Of a stretch of 64,000 bases of DNA, positions 15,001-25,900 are shown piece after piece (the stretch's first letter is position 1; every line of letters begins with the position of its first letter). The position numbers and the translations under genes were made by a program. The notes below the pieces were generated by a model. The model did not search any database, had not been told where the DNA came from, and worked only from the letters and a program-made list of their open reading frames with translations. This DNA comes from Sarcocystis neurona (lineage: Eukaryota; Apicomplexa; Conoidasida; Eucoccidiorida; Sarcocystidae), in the NCBI GenBank assembly GCA_000727475.1, contig KL647288.1, forward strand, positions 2,383,226 through 2,447,225. Direction: 5' to 3'.

Positions 15001-15307
15001 CGAGGGAGCCTATGTTAACAAGATGTACCTCGAAGGAGCAGCCTGGCAGAGTGAGCATCAATGCCTGCGAGACCCGGACCCGATGAAGCTTTACGTTGAA
15101 ATGCCTGTCGTGCATTTCAAGCCTGTAGCGCGACGACGGTTGCCCACTGAAGCCACCTATCTTTGCCCACTGTACTTGTACCCAGTGAGAAATGGTACTC
15201 GTGAGAGGCCTTCTTTTGTTACGTTCGTTGAGTTGAAGTCAGGAGGAGTGGACCCATCGTTCTGGGTAAAACGAGGAACCGCTCTACTACTTGCAAGACC
15301 AGAGTGA
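1..15307 (+). CDS. DNAH2: Axonemal dynein heavy chain, DNAH2 / inner-arm I1(f) beta type (5' truncated by window)
   Basis: Motor ATPase of the ciliary/flagellar axoneme, here the microtubule motor of an inner-arm dynein; in coccidia the likely site is the flagellated microgamete. Thirty-six exons join in frame to 2586 codons plus stop: 1-59, 207-432, 817-1089, 1387-1600, 1945-2225, 2344-2437, 2599-2705, 2870-2977, 3229-3446, 3765-4002, 4246-4409, 4644-4851, 5063-5256, 5451-5747, 5897-6108, 6234-6522, 6645-6888, 7012-7236, 7382-7556, 7801-8158, 8298-8574, 8752-9000, 9218-9383, 9535-9680, 9950-10123, 10431-10522, 10831-11034, 11188-11448, 11654-11957, 12154-12386, 12503-12764, 12913-13107, 13566-13754, 14090-14437, 14620-14751, 14963-15307. 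Seen: end of AAA1 ([16 protein letters not shown]), AAA2 P-loop [12 protein letters not shown]3 P-loop GKAGTGKTS with Walker [13 protein letters not shown]4 P-loop GIGGSGRHS, stalk and microtubule-binding region (exons 18-21), AAA5/AAA6 and C-terminal domain ([24 protein letters not shown]). The subtype rests on [12 protein letters not shown] and DPPEAFGQH blocks plus the C-terminus, which match my memory of DNAH2 best. The AAA1 P-loop and tail lie outside the window. Exon 3/4 and 7/8 borders are the least certain. Confidence 0.93.
433..816 (+). other. GC-AG intron in dynein gene
   Basis: The donor reads GAG|GCAAGC after the EGFE codons and the acceptor is CTGCAG before EAQFLARK. Joining there gives exactly the length dyneins have at this site and keeps phase 0. 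A GT donor nine bases downstream (442) would also stay in frame but adds three residues (ASA) not expected in the family. Confidence 0.65.
2978..3228 (+). other. GC-AG intron in dynein gene
   Basis: The donor reads ACG|GCAAGT and the acceptor is CTTTCAG before the codons GDNWLAM. The GT at 2982-2983 is in the wrong phase for the next exon, while the GC donor is in phase 0 and carries the GCAAGT consensus typical of GC-AG introns. Confidence 0.65.
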
Positions 15308-16958
15308 GCGCCCCCGAACGCGCTGAAAAAAGAAAAAGAAGTCAAAGACTTCCTTTACCGTGTGTGGCTGGCGTATCTCGACATTGCATTGCAGGTGTGG
15401 CGCGAGGGAGTGCACTTGCATGAACGTGTGACCTGTGGCCTTCCCAAAATGTGCGCTTGGCTAACTGGAGCACAAAAGTAATGTGTGCCCCTGCCCCCTT
15501 GTGGTGATTTCAACTTCCAACGTATTCAACACTAGGTGTAAATCCCGGTAACGACTCACATTCAGACTGGAGAGATATCCAAAATAATACGTTTGTTACA
15601 GTAGGCTGCTACACCTAGGCAATTGTAGCAGGTAATGCTTTTGCCGACATTGCAGCGAACGGCCCAGCAATTACGAGCTATAAATAGCATGTACTGCTTT
15701 GACACGCTCAGCCAATTGGTTTGCAAGACCAAGGTGCAACTGCGGCGCAACACCCCGTACACAATCACCTAGAGAAGATGACGAGCAGGCAAAATGGCAG
15801 TCGATACCCTATCATTTCTTCCTGAAACGTATGGTAGTTGCGCCGGTGCTCTACTTCCAAAATGAACCAGCTATGTAGTTCACAGACTACAGCATAGTTG
15901 CGCATCGACAGACCTCATCAGCTTGAGCGTAGTAGAGGATGGTAACAAAGGAATTAAGGCGCGGGGCAAGCTATCAAACTATTGACTGAGGGATCTTCTC
16001 TTATACACGGACAACCCCAACGGTGTACACCAACCACGAAGCTTCATTTGTTTGCTCTTCCGCGCTACGCTTTGGTAGAGGTTGTGCAAAACCATCATTT
16101 AACTGACCATTCAATCCAACGCTGCGAACCAGCGTACGGCCACGCACGTTGTGAATTGATGAGTTCATATACAACACGTACCGTCTACAGTGTTGTAAGT
16201 ACTCGCCGAAAGTGTGTAAGATCAACAAAACGAAGAAAGTGGTCCGTCCTAGTTACAGGAGACCTACGCTCTTTGATCCATCACGCTTCTTCGCCTGCTA
16301 CTTGTTACGCCCACTGAAGCGACATACGGTTTTTAGGAACGCTCGTCACCAAGGAGTATCAGCAGGCTTCCGTCGGGCGGACAACACGGAGCGCAGGCAC
16401 GCAAACCGCACGAGCCCTTCATTCTTAGCTTTTTTCTAGACGATCATGTTTTCCTTGTCTGACTGCCCTGAAGCGACGTTTTCTGTTTGTAAGGACCCGC
16501 TTACCCCCCGACCACGGTATGGATGACACAGGTTGCTCCGCCACAGGAACGCAGTACATACATCAGACTGTTCCCTCCTGTGGAAATACGCGCTTAAACT
16601 CACACGACTCCCTTGGCGTTCTCGCCATTCAAAAAAAACATTCGCATTTGTAGCTGGCGCACTACTCGACACATCCAACCAGCCCCGTCGAAAGTCAACA
16701 CTTGAAAAAATTAACCCTTTGCGGTTCCGGCCCTATGTGACACACTTGAACAGCGTCGACATCCATCGTCTAGATCTGCGTCCTCACCAGAACGGGCTGC
16801 CACACGTTCCGTTCTGGTTTGAAAGGGTCGCGTCGAGTTACAAGAAGCGTCCTTAGGACAAACAAAAAGGTTTCACTCACGAAACCAGCAGAATTGTCGG
16901 TGCACGAGCTCCAAAATACTTTCGAACCTCCAGCAGCCCTGGCTTGAGTATATGTTGT
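15308..16958. other. Convergent intergenic region, dynein / tRNase Z
   Basis: This 1.65 kb lies between the dynein stop codon and the tRNase Z stop codon on the other strand, so it should hold both 3' untranslated regions. Short open frames occur on both strands but none shows a recognisable domain. No clear terminator or RNA gene was seen. Confidence 0.6.
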
Positions 16959-19900
16959 CTACCTAGGGGCGAAGAGCTCATTTATCGCGTCTGGAAGAAA
17001 TTTAAAGCAGGAAGCTAACTGCTCGATGTGCTGCAGAGGTACACTCATACAATCAAATGCGAAAAGCAAATGGAACGGGGGATCTTGCTTTCCAGCTAAA
17101 AGCGAAGATGAGAGGGTTTCTTCGGAATTTTCCCCGAAGCTGCGGGCAGGCAAAGACCCATCTGGCTTCGCAGTTTGATTTCCGTCTCCTTTGGGGCCGA
17201 GGACGGGTATCTGAAAGTCAACCGTGTACACCAAGCACCACACAGGTAAACAAACCTCGTTGCAGCCTGCAGCGTGTGCAGAAGGCGCCCACTAATGCTG
17301 ACAGTCTCGTATAGTGAAACATGGAGAGTGAGCTGCAAGGCGGATTGAAAGCTACCGCGTTGAACGTCTATGTCCCAACATCTGTCGCACAGCGCGCTAC
17401 TCTCGTCGCCAAACATCACTTGAATCTGAGAGCGTGTTCAGAAGCAGCTTACTGTCGGATAACGTTGACTGAAGTGGGTAAGCACCACGGTCTTGCAGCC
17501 ACTCTTAACAGCTACGCGCACAACGGCACAGTTGAAAAGACAGATATAATTGGTCAAAAAATTAACTAGCGGTCTCCGTGGACTGTGGCATCCAGCACGT
17601 GTGTGCACGTACCCACTTCTCTTCCACCAAGAGCACTACATCTGCTGGACAGCGTAGTCGACCCTTCGTGAAAGAGTGCTCACCTTTGGTTAGCACTTCG
17701 GTCAAGCTTGAGTGGCGCTTCTTGATAGCCTCATCAATCAAAGAATCCTCAAAGGTCGCTGTTCGCATTCATATGCAACTGGGTCACAGAAAGTGCAATT
17801 TCACGTCAATTATTTCATCAGCGTGCCTACAAACGCAACGTGGCCCACATCAGAGCCTTCCACAAAGTGCATAACCTGCTTTTGCTCGTGCCGTAATCAC
17901 CGTACAGTCACGTGCGCTGTGTAAGGAGGCTATGTTGTATAAATGGACGTCCAGTGGGCGTGCGCACTGTATGTAGAGAAGTCCCAACCGTGTCAGGTGG
18001 CTAGTCCGGATCTATGTAAATCTAGTGGTTTTCAGCAGTTTTGCCTCCTTTGCTGCTTGCCTTCGTGGACTAGCACTGTGGCGTCTTTTGCCAGATCAAA
18101 TAGCGAGTCGCAGGGGCGAGTATCTCCAGAAAAAACCACACTGTAGGTTCCTGCCTGGTGCTCGTTTCCGGTGGCATTCACCCGTACACCGAACGAGTGT
18201 GGAATATGCTCCACCTGCGTACGCAGTCCACGCCGACAACGAGTCGTCACTGCCATAAGATGGCGTCGCATCCACTGGATGCCAGCCTTCATCTGAAAAC
18301 AGTGCTACAACCCGCACTGCTAAGAAAATCGCTTCGACATCGGTGCTAGGATGTGCACCACAGTGTACAGCTGTACCGGCGCGTGCGATTTCCGCGGCTA
18401 CGTGGGCGTCCGTATACCTCAGTCGCTTGCAGCGTCAGAAGCCCACAGCAGCCCTGCATCTGTAAAGCTGCTGAAGCCAGACGAGAGTCCGTGGCACTGG
18501 AGGCGAAGCGACTGGATTCGATAAAGGTGTGCGGAATGCATGCAATGGTTTGAGAGTAAAAGTGAAGCCAACCCTACAACAGAGATAAGGGAAGCGAAAT
18601 CGAAAAAAAAAAACAATTAGCTCAGTGACGCGACGCAATACCTTTACGTCTCTGTACAGCACTTGCAGCCAACACATATGCGTAGCCACACGATGTCAGC
18701 TGGCTGGGGATCTGCACTGCCTACGTAACCCTGCGAAACGTAGGTGCAGCAACGGTTACTCCCATATACGCCAACTACATCGCGACCAATTGAACCGTGT
18801 ACACTGCGTCACAGTCCCGTCACCGGTGTTACTTACGTGTCACCATACGATTGAAGAGCACCATGAATTCATACTAACACGCTACAAAGTGCAAGATGCA
18901 ATATCGCGCACCCAAACGTTTCTAAACTGTACCTCGAGTCTTGACGGCGCGACGACGAGTGGTGGCCTCAAATCGGGAAACATCATTCCTCGAAGCAAGA
19001 GGAGACTGCATATTCCCAAGTGATGATCTGCGTGCAAATGTGAAATAAAGATTATCCTGCAAAGGCACACAGCCACCAACAGCCCCTGCGTTTTAGCAGT
19101 GCAACGTTCCTAAAGGGCTAGCACGCGGGTGCGCACATACGGAAAGATGGACATAGGTAAACAAGTACACATACACACACACACAACTCTCCCTGAGCAC
19201 ATGCATCTGTATAAATATAGATATATATATATTTATTTATCTAAATATGTTTGAAGGCACCTACGTACAAACGGACGTACGTGAGTATATATATGTATAT
19301 ATATATAGCCATGTATACAAACACTGGTAATAAGTGTACCGCAACACAGCTAGAGATCCATATGTGGGATGATCACCCCTATCAAATCCGGCACACACCG
19401 CACACACCGCGTGACCGCGTAAGAGGAGCTTAGAACTTCGGTTTGTACACTGCATAACAACCTGAGCTGTCACGAAAGCTAAACACCTTGTCCACACTGT
19501 AAAAACCGTATTTGCAGCGCGACACTATGCCTAACTCAGCGGGTACGCATTGAGTACAGTAAAGGCAAACCCTTCTTGTACTGAAAAATACACAAGTGCC
19601 GGCACCTGGAAACGAATGTCACGTAAGAGAAGAACAAATTTAACCGTTCCCCTCAAACCCGGAGTGTACAACAAAGCCGCAGGGATGCTAATCCCTGCAA
19701 TATGGCAATGCTGCACACTCCGTTACGCAGCCACGGCAACCGCAATTGGCGTCCAACTTCCACAGGAAAACCCACGATTGTTTGACCGAACGACGGGTTG
19801 CTCGCGAAGGAACCAGTGTAAGTGTCCCGCTGTTCACTGTTCTTTACCTAACCGACGCAATAACCTCGCAGAACTCCACCCACGACTGGCACATGGAATA

Positions 19901-22900
19901 TATTTGAGAAAGAGAGCCTTCACCGCAGTCCATTACCACCGCTGCAAACAGGATCATCCGCAGACAAGGACTCAAAAACGCGCTTAGAATAACAAGGCCG
20001 AATGCCATAGGCAAATGACCTCGTTTAAACACCAGGCGGAAACACGGAGTTGCCGCGTGCATTACGTTATACAAAGTTATTCTTGTCCACTGGAAGACAG
20101 TGGCTTGTCGGAAGGAGGCGTTCAAGCACTTACACAGGTCGCACCGAATAGACAGGAGCAATCCTGAGACGTTGCGGTACTGAGACGGAGCGGCTGCTCC
20201 AGTGCCCAGTATTTTGAGAGACGGGAATAGACGGCAAAAGGTCTTTGATTCGGTGGCCCCCCCTTTAAACTCCGGTGCTCCGGAGTCATTTACGTGTCTC
20301 CCAGGTATGTGGGTGGCGGAGCGATTCGCCTTAAAGTCTTCGACAAGTACCGCTTTTTGTAAAGCACCTTCGTCGGCTGTCGTTGTGCAAGGGCTTGCTT
20401 CATCAGAAGAATCAACAGCCACGGTGCTGGCGAATTCCCCGGGTCCAGTCCGTGCACTCGGATTGGTACTGCCAGGAGAAGCCCTGCCACCAACCACTTG
20501 CGCTGGCGCACGAGTATCGGCTGCTATGGGAGGCAGGCTGACCGGGCCACAGCTAGCGGAAATTTCCGAAAGCAACTCCTTGCATTGTTCGTACGTTTGA
20601 CTGAAGAACTGTAGCGTTGAGAGCCGCTAAACGTGGCGTGACAAAGCGCAAAACCACAGCAGCGACGAAGAGGGCGTGCAGCTAGACTCACGGAAGCCCC
20701 GTCTACAAAACTCACTCCACTGACTCCGAACAACTCTGAAATCTGTGTGCGCCCTGCAGATGGAAAGAGACAGCTACACCATATGTCGTCAAACGAAATT
20801 TGGGGTCCGCGGCCTTACCTTGGCGGAAAACGCGGGTCGGAATGTGTTGAGCGCCTCCTGTTCGTTAATGTTACGCTGCGAACACATACAGAGTTTCATA
20901 CCAACAGCTACTGCGAAAAATCCACGGCTGTCACCAAGAAAAACAGCGCAGCAATGTCGGCTCTATATCCAGTAGTAGTCCAGAAAAATTAGTGTGCAAA
21001 CGTCACTGTGATGCTTTGGAGCGGAATCACTGAACAACTGTTTCGAAAAGACAGAGCCGCAGGGAGAGTCCATAGCATCGACAGCGCTTGAAGCACACAG
21101 AGTCACAAGTTCGTGGAACTGTCTGACGGCGTTGTCGCACTGTACACTTTGTTGGAAACCAATTCTCCGGCGCAGCAACGCCGGCATGATTTCAGACATC
21201 CGAGATGGGGGGCAGCAACACCGGCACCAGTTCATACCTTCAAGACGGACGTCATGTCGAACTTCGTCAGGCAGGAAAACACGGAAAACACGCCGTTGTC
21301 TTGTTCTGACGAGGTTGTAGTCAGCTTTTTAGTCAAGTCCACGGCGGCCTCCCACCGGAGTGGCGCGGGCGGGCGAGGGAATACAGGGGGCATGAGAAGA
21401 TGCAGAAATTCTTGCAGTTTTGAGGAATGGACGAAAGGCGAGACCGTCACCGCCTCATGGGACCTTGAGAGCAGACGCGCACACAGTTACTCAACTACCA
21501 TCGTCGCTATCTACGAAGACGCGTCTCTGTTCGCGCTCTCTCCCAAAAAGGGTGTGGCAGCGCCGAGACGGATCTGCGAGGTCCCCCCGTGTAGCCTCGC
21601 CATTTCAAAAAACAACAATGAAGACACTGCGCTAGGGTGAAGCAGTCCGGCAGGGGTTGCACGTTAGCGCACAAAGAGTGTTTGCGAAACATGAAAGCGT
21701 TCCGCAGTAGTTTTTTAAGGAACGCAGAATTACCGCACTACCAGCGTGAAGCGTCCCGTAGTGGACCGACCTGTCGCAAAGGACGTGCGTCGTATGCGGG
21801 CCAGTGAGTGCCCGAACAAGCTCCTGGTACTCCGCTGTTTGGGCAGTCTGCAGAGCAGGATGCGCACACCCACAGTCCGCATGCAAAATCGGCACTAAAT
21901 TTATCAAAGGCTATCCAGAAAGAAAAAGTTTGAGTTTACCGACGCTGCGCCCCCTAACGCACATCTGCTTGGGTGTGGTAGGCCTTCGCAGGAGCAAGCC
22001 TGATCTACTGAGAAGAGTCATTTCACAAACGCACGGAAGACGCGCCGCTCACGTTTTCCCCCGCAGAAAGTTACTCGAGCACGTTTATTTGTCATCACTG
22101 GAGGAAAGCCCGATATGTAACAGTGCTGCTTGTTCGCCGTGGCAATGACGGAAACCGGGCATACAAACAGGGAAACATCCACCTGCAGCTTGGCTGAAAG
22201 CGTCGAACATAACTCGGCCACCGGAAGCGTAGTCCACAGAGTTCAACAGCCGGCCCCCGCGTACACGCTGCCCGCCGCACCTCCGCAAGGTAAGCAATTT
22301 ATTCTCTTTGTGGGACGCCAGAGCGTCTACTGCGTGGCAACGCAAGGCCTGACAAAAGCCAGAGGCAACTGCCTCAACGTGTAGTCAACGCCGCGTTCCC
22401 ATACACAGGTGTAATTAGATCTGCTGTGTGCTTGAAAATCTTACATTCCAAGGCGTCATGTGGAATACGTAGGAGAGTCTCTCAAGGTCGAGGGACAGTC
22501 GTTCCCGCTGCAAAATGCAGACGAAGAGAAAAAGAAAACCTGGACATATACAACCGTATATGTACGTATACTCGCATCTAAAGCAAAAATGGGTGTCCCT
22601 GACAGGGACGAATCACATACATTAGCAAATTCAAGTCCTGCAGAAAAGTGGGTCATCCCTTTTTCTTAACAGAACTGCACGACTTCTCAGCGCGGCAAAA
22701 GAATGGACAGCATTAGTTGCACGGCTCATATGTGTCTGTCTCTGCGACATTCCTAGTCTACCGTAGCTGGCCTACACCTTGGTTCTGTACCGCCCACACC
22801 GCCCGCACACACGTGCATCCGCTGCATCACTACCTTTGCGTCATTCAGTACACCGTTACCGGATTATATGACCCTGTCTGTTTTCCGACATATCTCTTTA

Positions 22901-25900
22901 CGTCGTTACGGCCGCAGCTCCTGCTGCGAAGATGGTGCGCGGTGAGTACCACTTTCACTGCTCTCTGGTGGATCATCAGTGCAAGGTGGAAGTTATCCAC
23001 AACGTTCCTGGGCATCAAAGCTCTTCGTGCGGAACGCCGGAAGCGCACTCCTCCTGAGCAGTCGACAGCTTGCAGGCTCCCTCGGGAAGACTGGCTCACA
23101 CCTGACACGTCCCTGCCTTACCGCGTAGGTCGCCTGCTGAGGACTCAAGCAATGGAGAATTAGAACAACTTGTCCCAACTGCGGCGCGTCGCACACGTCT
23201 TCCGGCTTCACGACTACTCCGTTCGGCAGTTTGATCGTAACACCGCTCTTCAAACGACTGAACAGCGGGCCAACAGGGACCTACGCACGAGAACATCAGT
23301 TGTAATAAAAAAGTAAGCAACTCGCTCGACTCAGAAAACAAGCAGATTGCCGCGACAATGACGGGCCCTTCGCACAGAGTAGAACCTCAAAGCCGAGAAT
23401 AGTTACTTACAGTCGATGTAAAAAAGAACATTACAAAGAAGTCGCAAGAGCCCCTAAAGAGTGTCTACCGGATAAAGCAAAAATCCAACCCCTACCGCGT
23501 GTGCGGGGAAAGGGCACAGCCAGCCCAAAAGGTACGGGACCATATCTGGCGTAGCTTCAGCCCCTTCAGCGTTGAGTCGCAAGATTTGAAACATCAGCGC
23601 AATCTCGCAGACTGCTTGAAAGAGGCAAAGAAAGAGTTTACCTTGCCCGATCACTCACTCGCAAGGCTGCCACTTTACATAATGTAAACTTTGGGTGTCA
23701 CACGCGTGCAACAGTGCGACCACTCCCACACTGTCGGAGCATCGGACACGTACAAGAGACGCTTTCCACTGACTTCATCGCTGCACTTGATCACTCTGTC
23801 CTACTGAAATTCCTCTCCTCGTCGTCCTCAAAACAGGAGGCCTTGCCACGTGTCTCACTTTCGCGCAGTTGAACATCATTACCGTGTACGAGAGTGTGTG
23901 CATGAAAACTCATCCCGCTGCAGACACTCGAAAGAAATGTACCAACCGCTACGTTACCTGCAGCCGTTCGTACAGGAGCAGTCTGCTCAAGCGCAGTCAC
24001 TGGCTGTGCTTCTTAGGTAAACTCGTTCTTGCACAATACGGTGAGGGCACTTCGACCTTGTCGATACACGCTCAGAGTAAGACCGCGAACTTCACACAAA
24101 TATACGTATATATATATATATATACATATACACACACTGGTATACAGGGGGTAGTGAGGCTTGTTGTGAGGTCTATATGCGCAGGCGTAACGAGCGTCCT
24201 GTGTATCTGTCCCGCAGAAAACGCCGGCACTCGTGGGCCTTCTGCCACTGCACCAGTTCGACAACCACTAATGCACGTCTACACTGGCCAGCCAAGCGTT
24301 TGCCTTCAGCAAAGACCGGCGTTGTTTCTCCACATCTACGCATTTTGTACAGGATCTGCACGTGGCGCAGGATACGCACCGGATGGAGCCGATCGAACAC
24401 ATCTTGCGTGCCTACGCTGTCAATACAGTAGTAGCAGTAGTAGCAGATGTGCCTTTTCTTCGACTTCTCGGCTGCCGCTGTTGCGCGGTATGGCGCGCTG
24501 AATCTACGTGTCTGTCCGCCCTGGAAACTACAGAAGCCACTGTCGCGTCTTTTGCCAACCTTGACATCGAGAGAAGCGTGTTTCTGCAACTCACACCAAG
24601 CTCTTTGGCTTTCTCCGGGTGAAATTTCCCGGGAACACTTTGCCCTCTCAAGATATATGCGACGCAGTCGTCGCCACTGCCTCCTTCGTGCAGAGGAAGG
24701 TCAGGAGGAGGTCCACGCTGCCACAACCCTCCTTCCTTCATTGCTTCGTCGAAGTCAATTTTCCCTTGTGCACTCTCACCCTCCTGCACGAATCACGCGT
24801 CGACAGGCTTCTTGGACATGAAAATGCAGACGTCTGGCACTGCACACTAGGAGCAAGGCTTCTGTAACTCTTGCACACGTGCAAGAGTTACCGGGCAAAT
24901 GCAGTAAATCATCAGAATCGCTGTGCCGGCTGACAAGAAAAACGACGTGTACTATTCGGCGCTCCAGCCAGGTGGTTCTACAGACGGAAAAATATGCAGG
25001 CACGCACTGTAAACAGATGTTGCCCCGCCGCAACAATAAACGCCCCCTGACCGGTGGCTGAAAATACTGCCCCCCCCCCCCCCCTGTTGGAGACACGCCC
25101 ACAAGGTGGTCTTCCTTACACGTGTTTACACGATCATTTTGACGAACAGGAGAGGAAGAAACACAGACGAAAACGTACGCCGGTGTTTCCTCGCGGGCTC
25201 GAATGGACAGAGACTCCCTACGTAAGTTTTACCAATTCAACAGTATGCAATAATTATATACCTGCCAGCCTTTATATAATCAGATACCCTGCGTACCTAC
25301 CTTAGCTGCCCGCGTGGACGGGGGCTTCGCTTCTACCTCAGCCTGGTCCTCGGCCCGAAAAGTCTGACATGAATATGAGTTCTCACGGCTTCTGCCGTCC
25401 TCGCATTTTGAAGCTCCACCGGAGATCTCCATAACTCTCCGTACCGATCCATCGGCACCGTGAGACGCTTCACCTGCTCCACTGTATTCACTGCATCTAG
25501 TGAGGCTTCCTGCTTCACTCTCCCCTTCGCGACTTCTTTGACATCCTCCACCTTCGCAAGTACGTCCTTCTGCCTGTACCTCCTCTTCAGCAACGGCCTT
25601 CTCACCGGCAGTTTGTTGCTTGTCGGCTGCGCCCGGTTCACCACTTTCGCCAGGACCTTCCTCATTTTCTTCTGCATCGCTGCTGTTCGCTTCGTTCTCA
25701 GAGTCGGAAACCAGTGGGTTGTCGGCTACGCGGGCCCTCTTCCCTACTGCAGTTGACTCTCGAAAAACTTCTCCGTCTCCGCCACTTCTCCTGAAAAGTT
25801 CTCTGCGCGTCCTACGCTTCTGCCAGCAGACTCCTCGCCAGGGGGCTGCGGCAAACTGCTTCCCTTTCGCTTGCCAACTGCTGCTGTACCTTCCCCCGGG

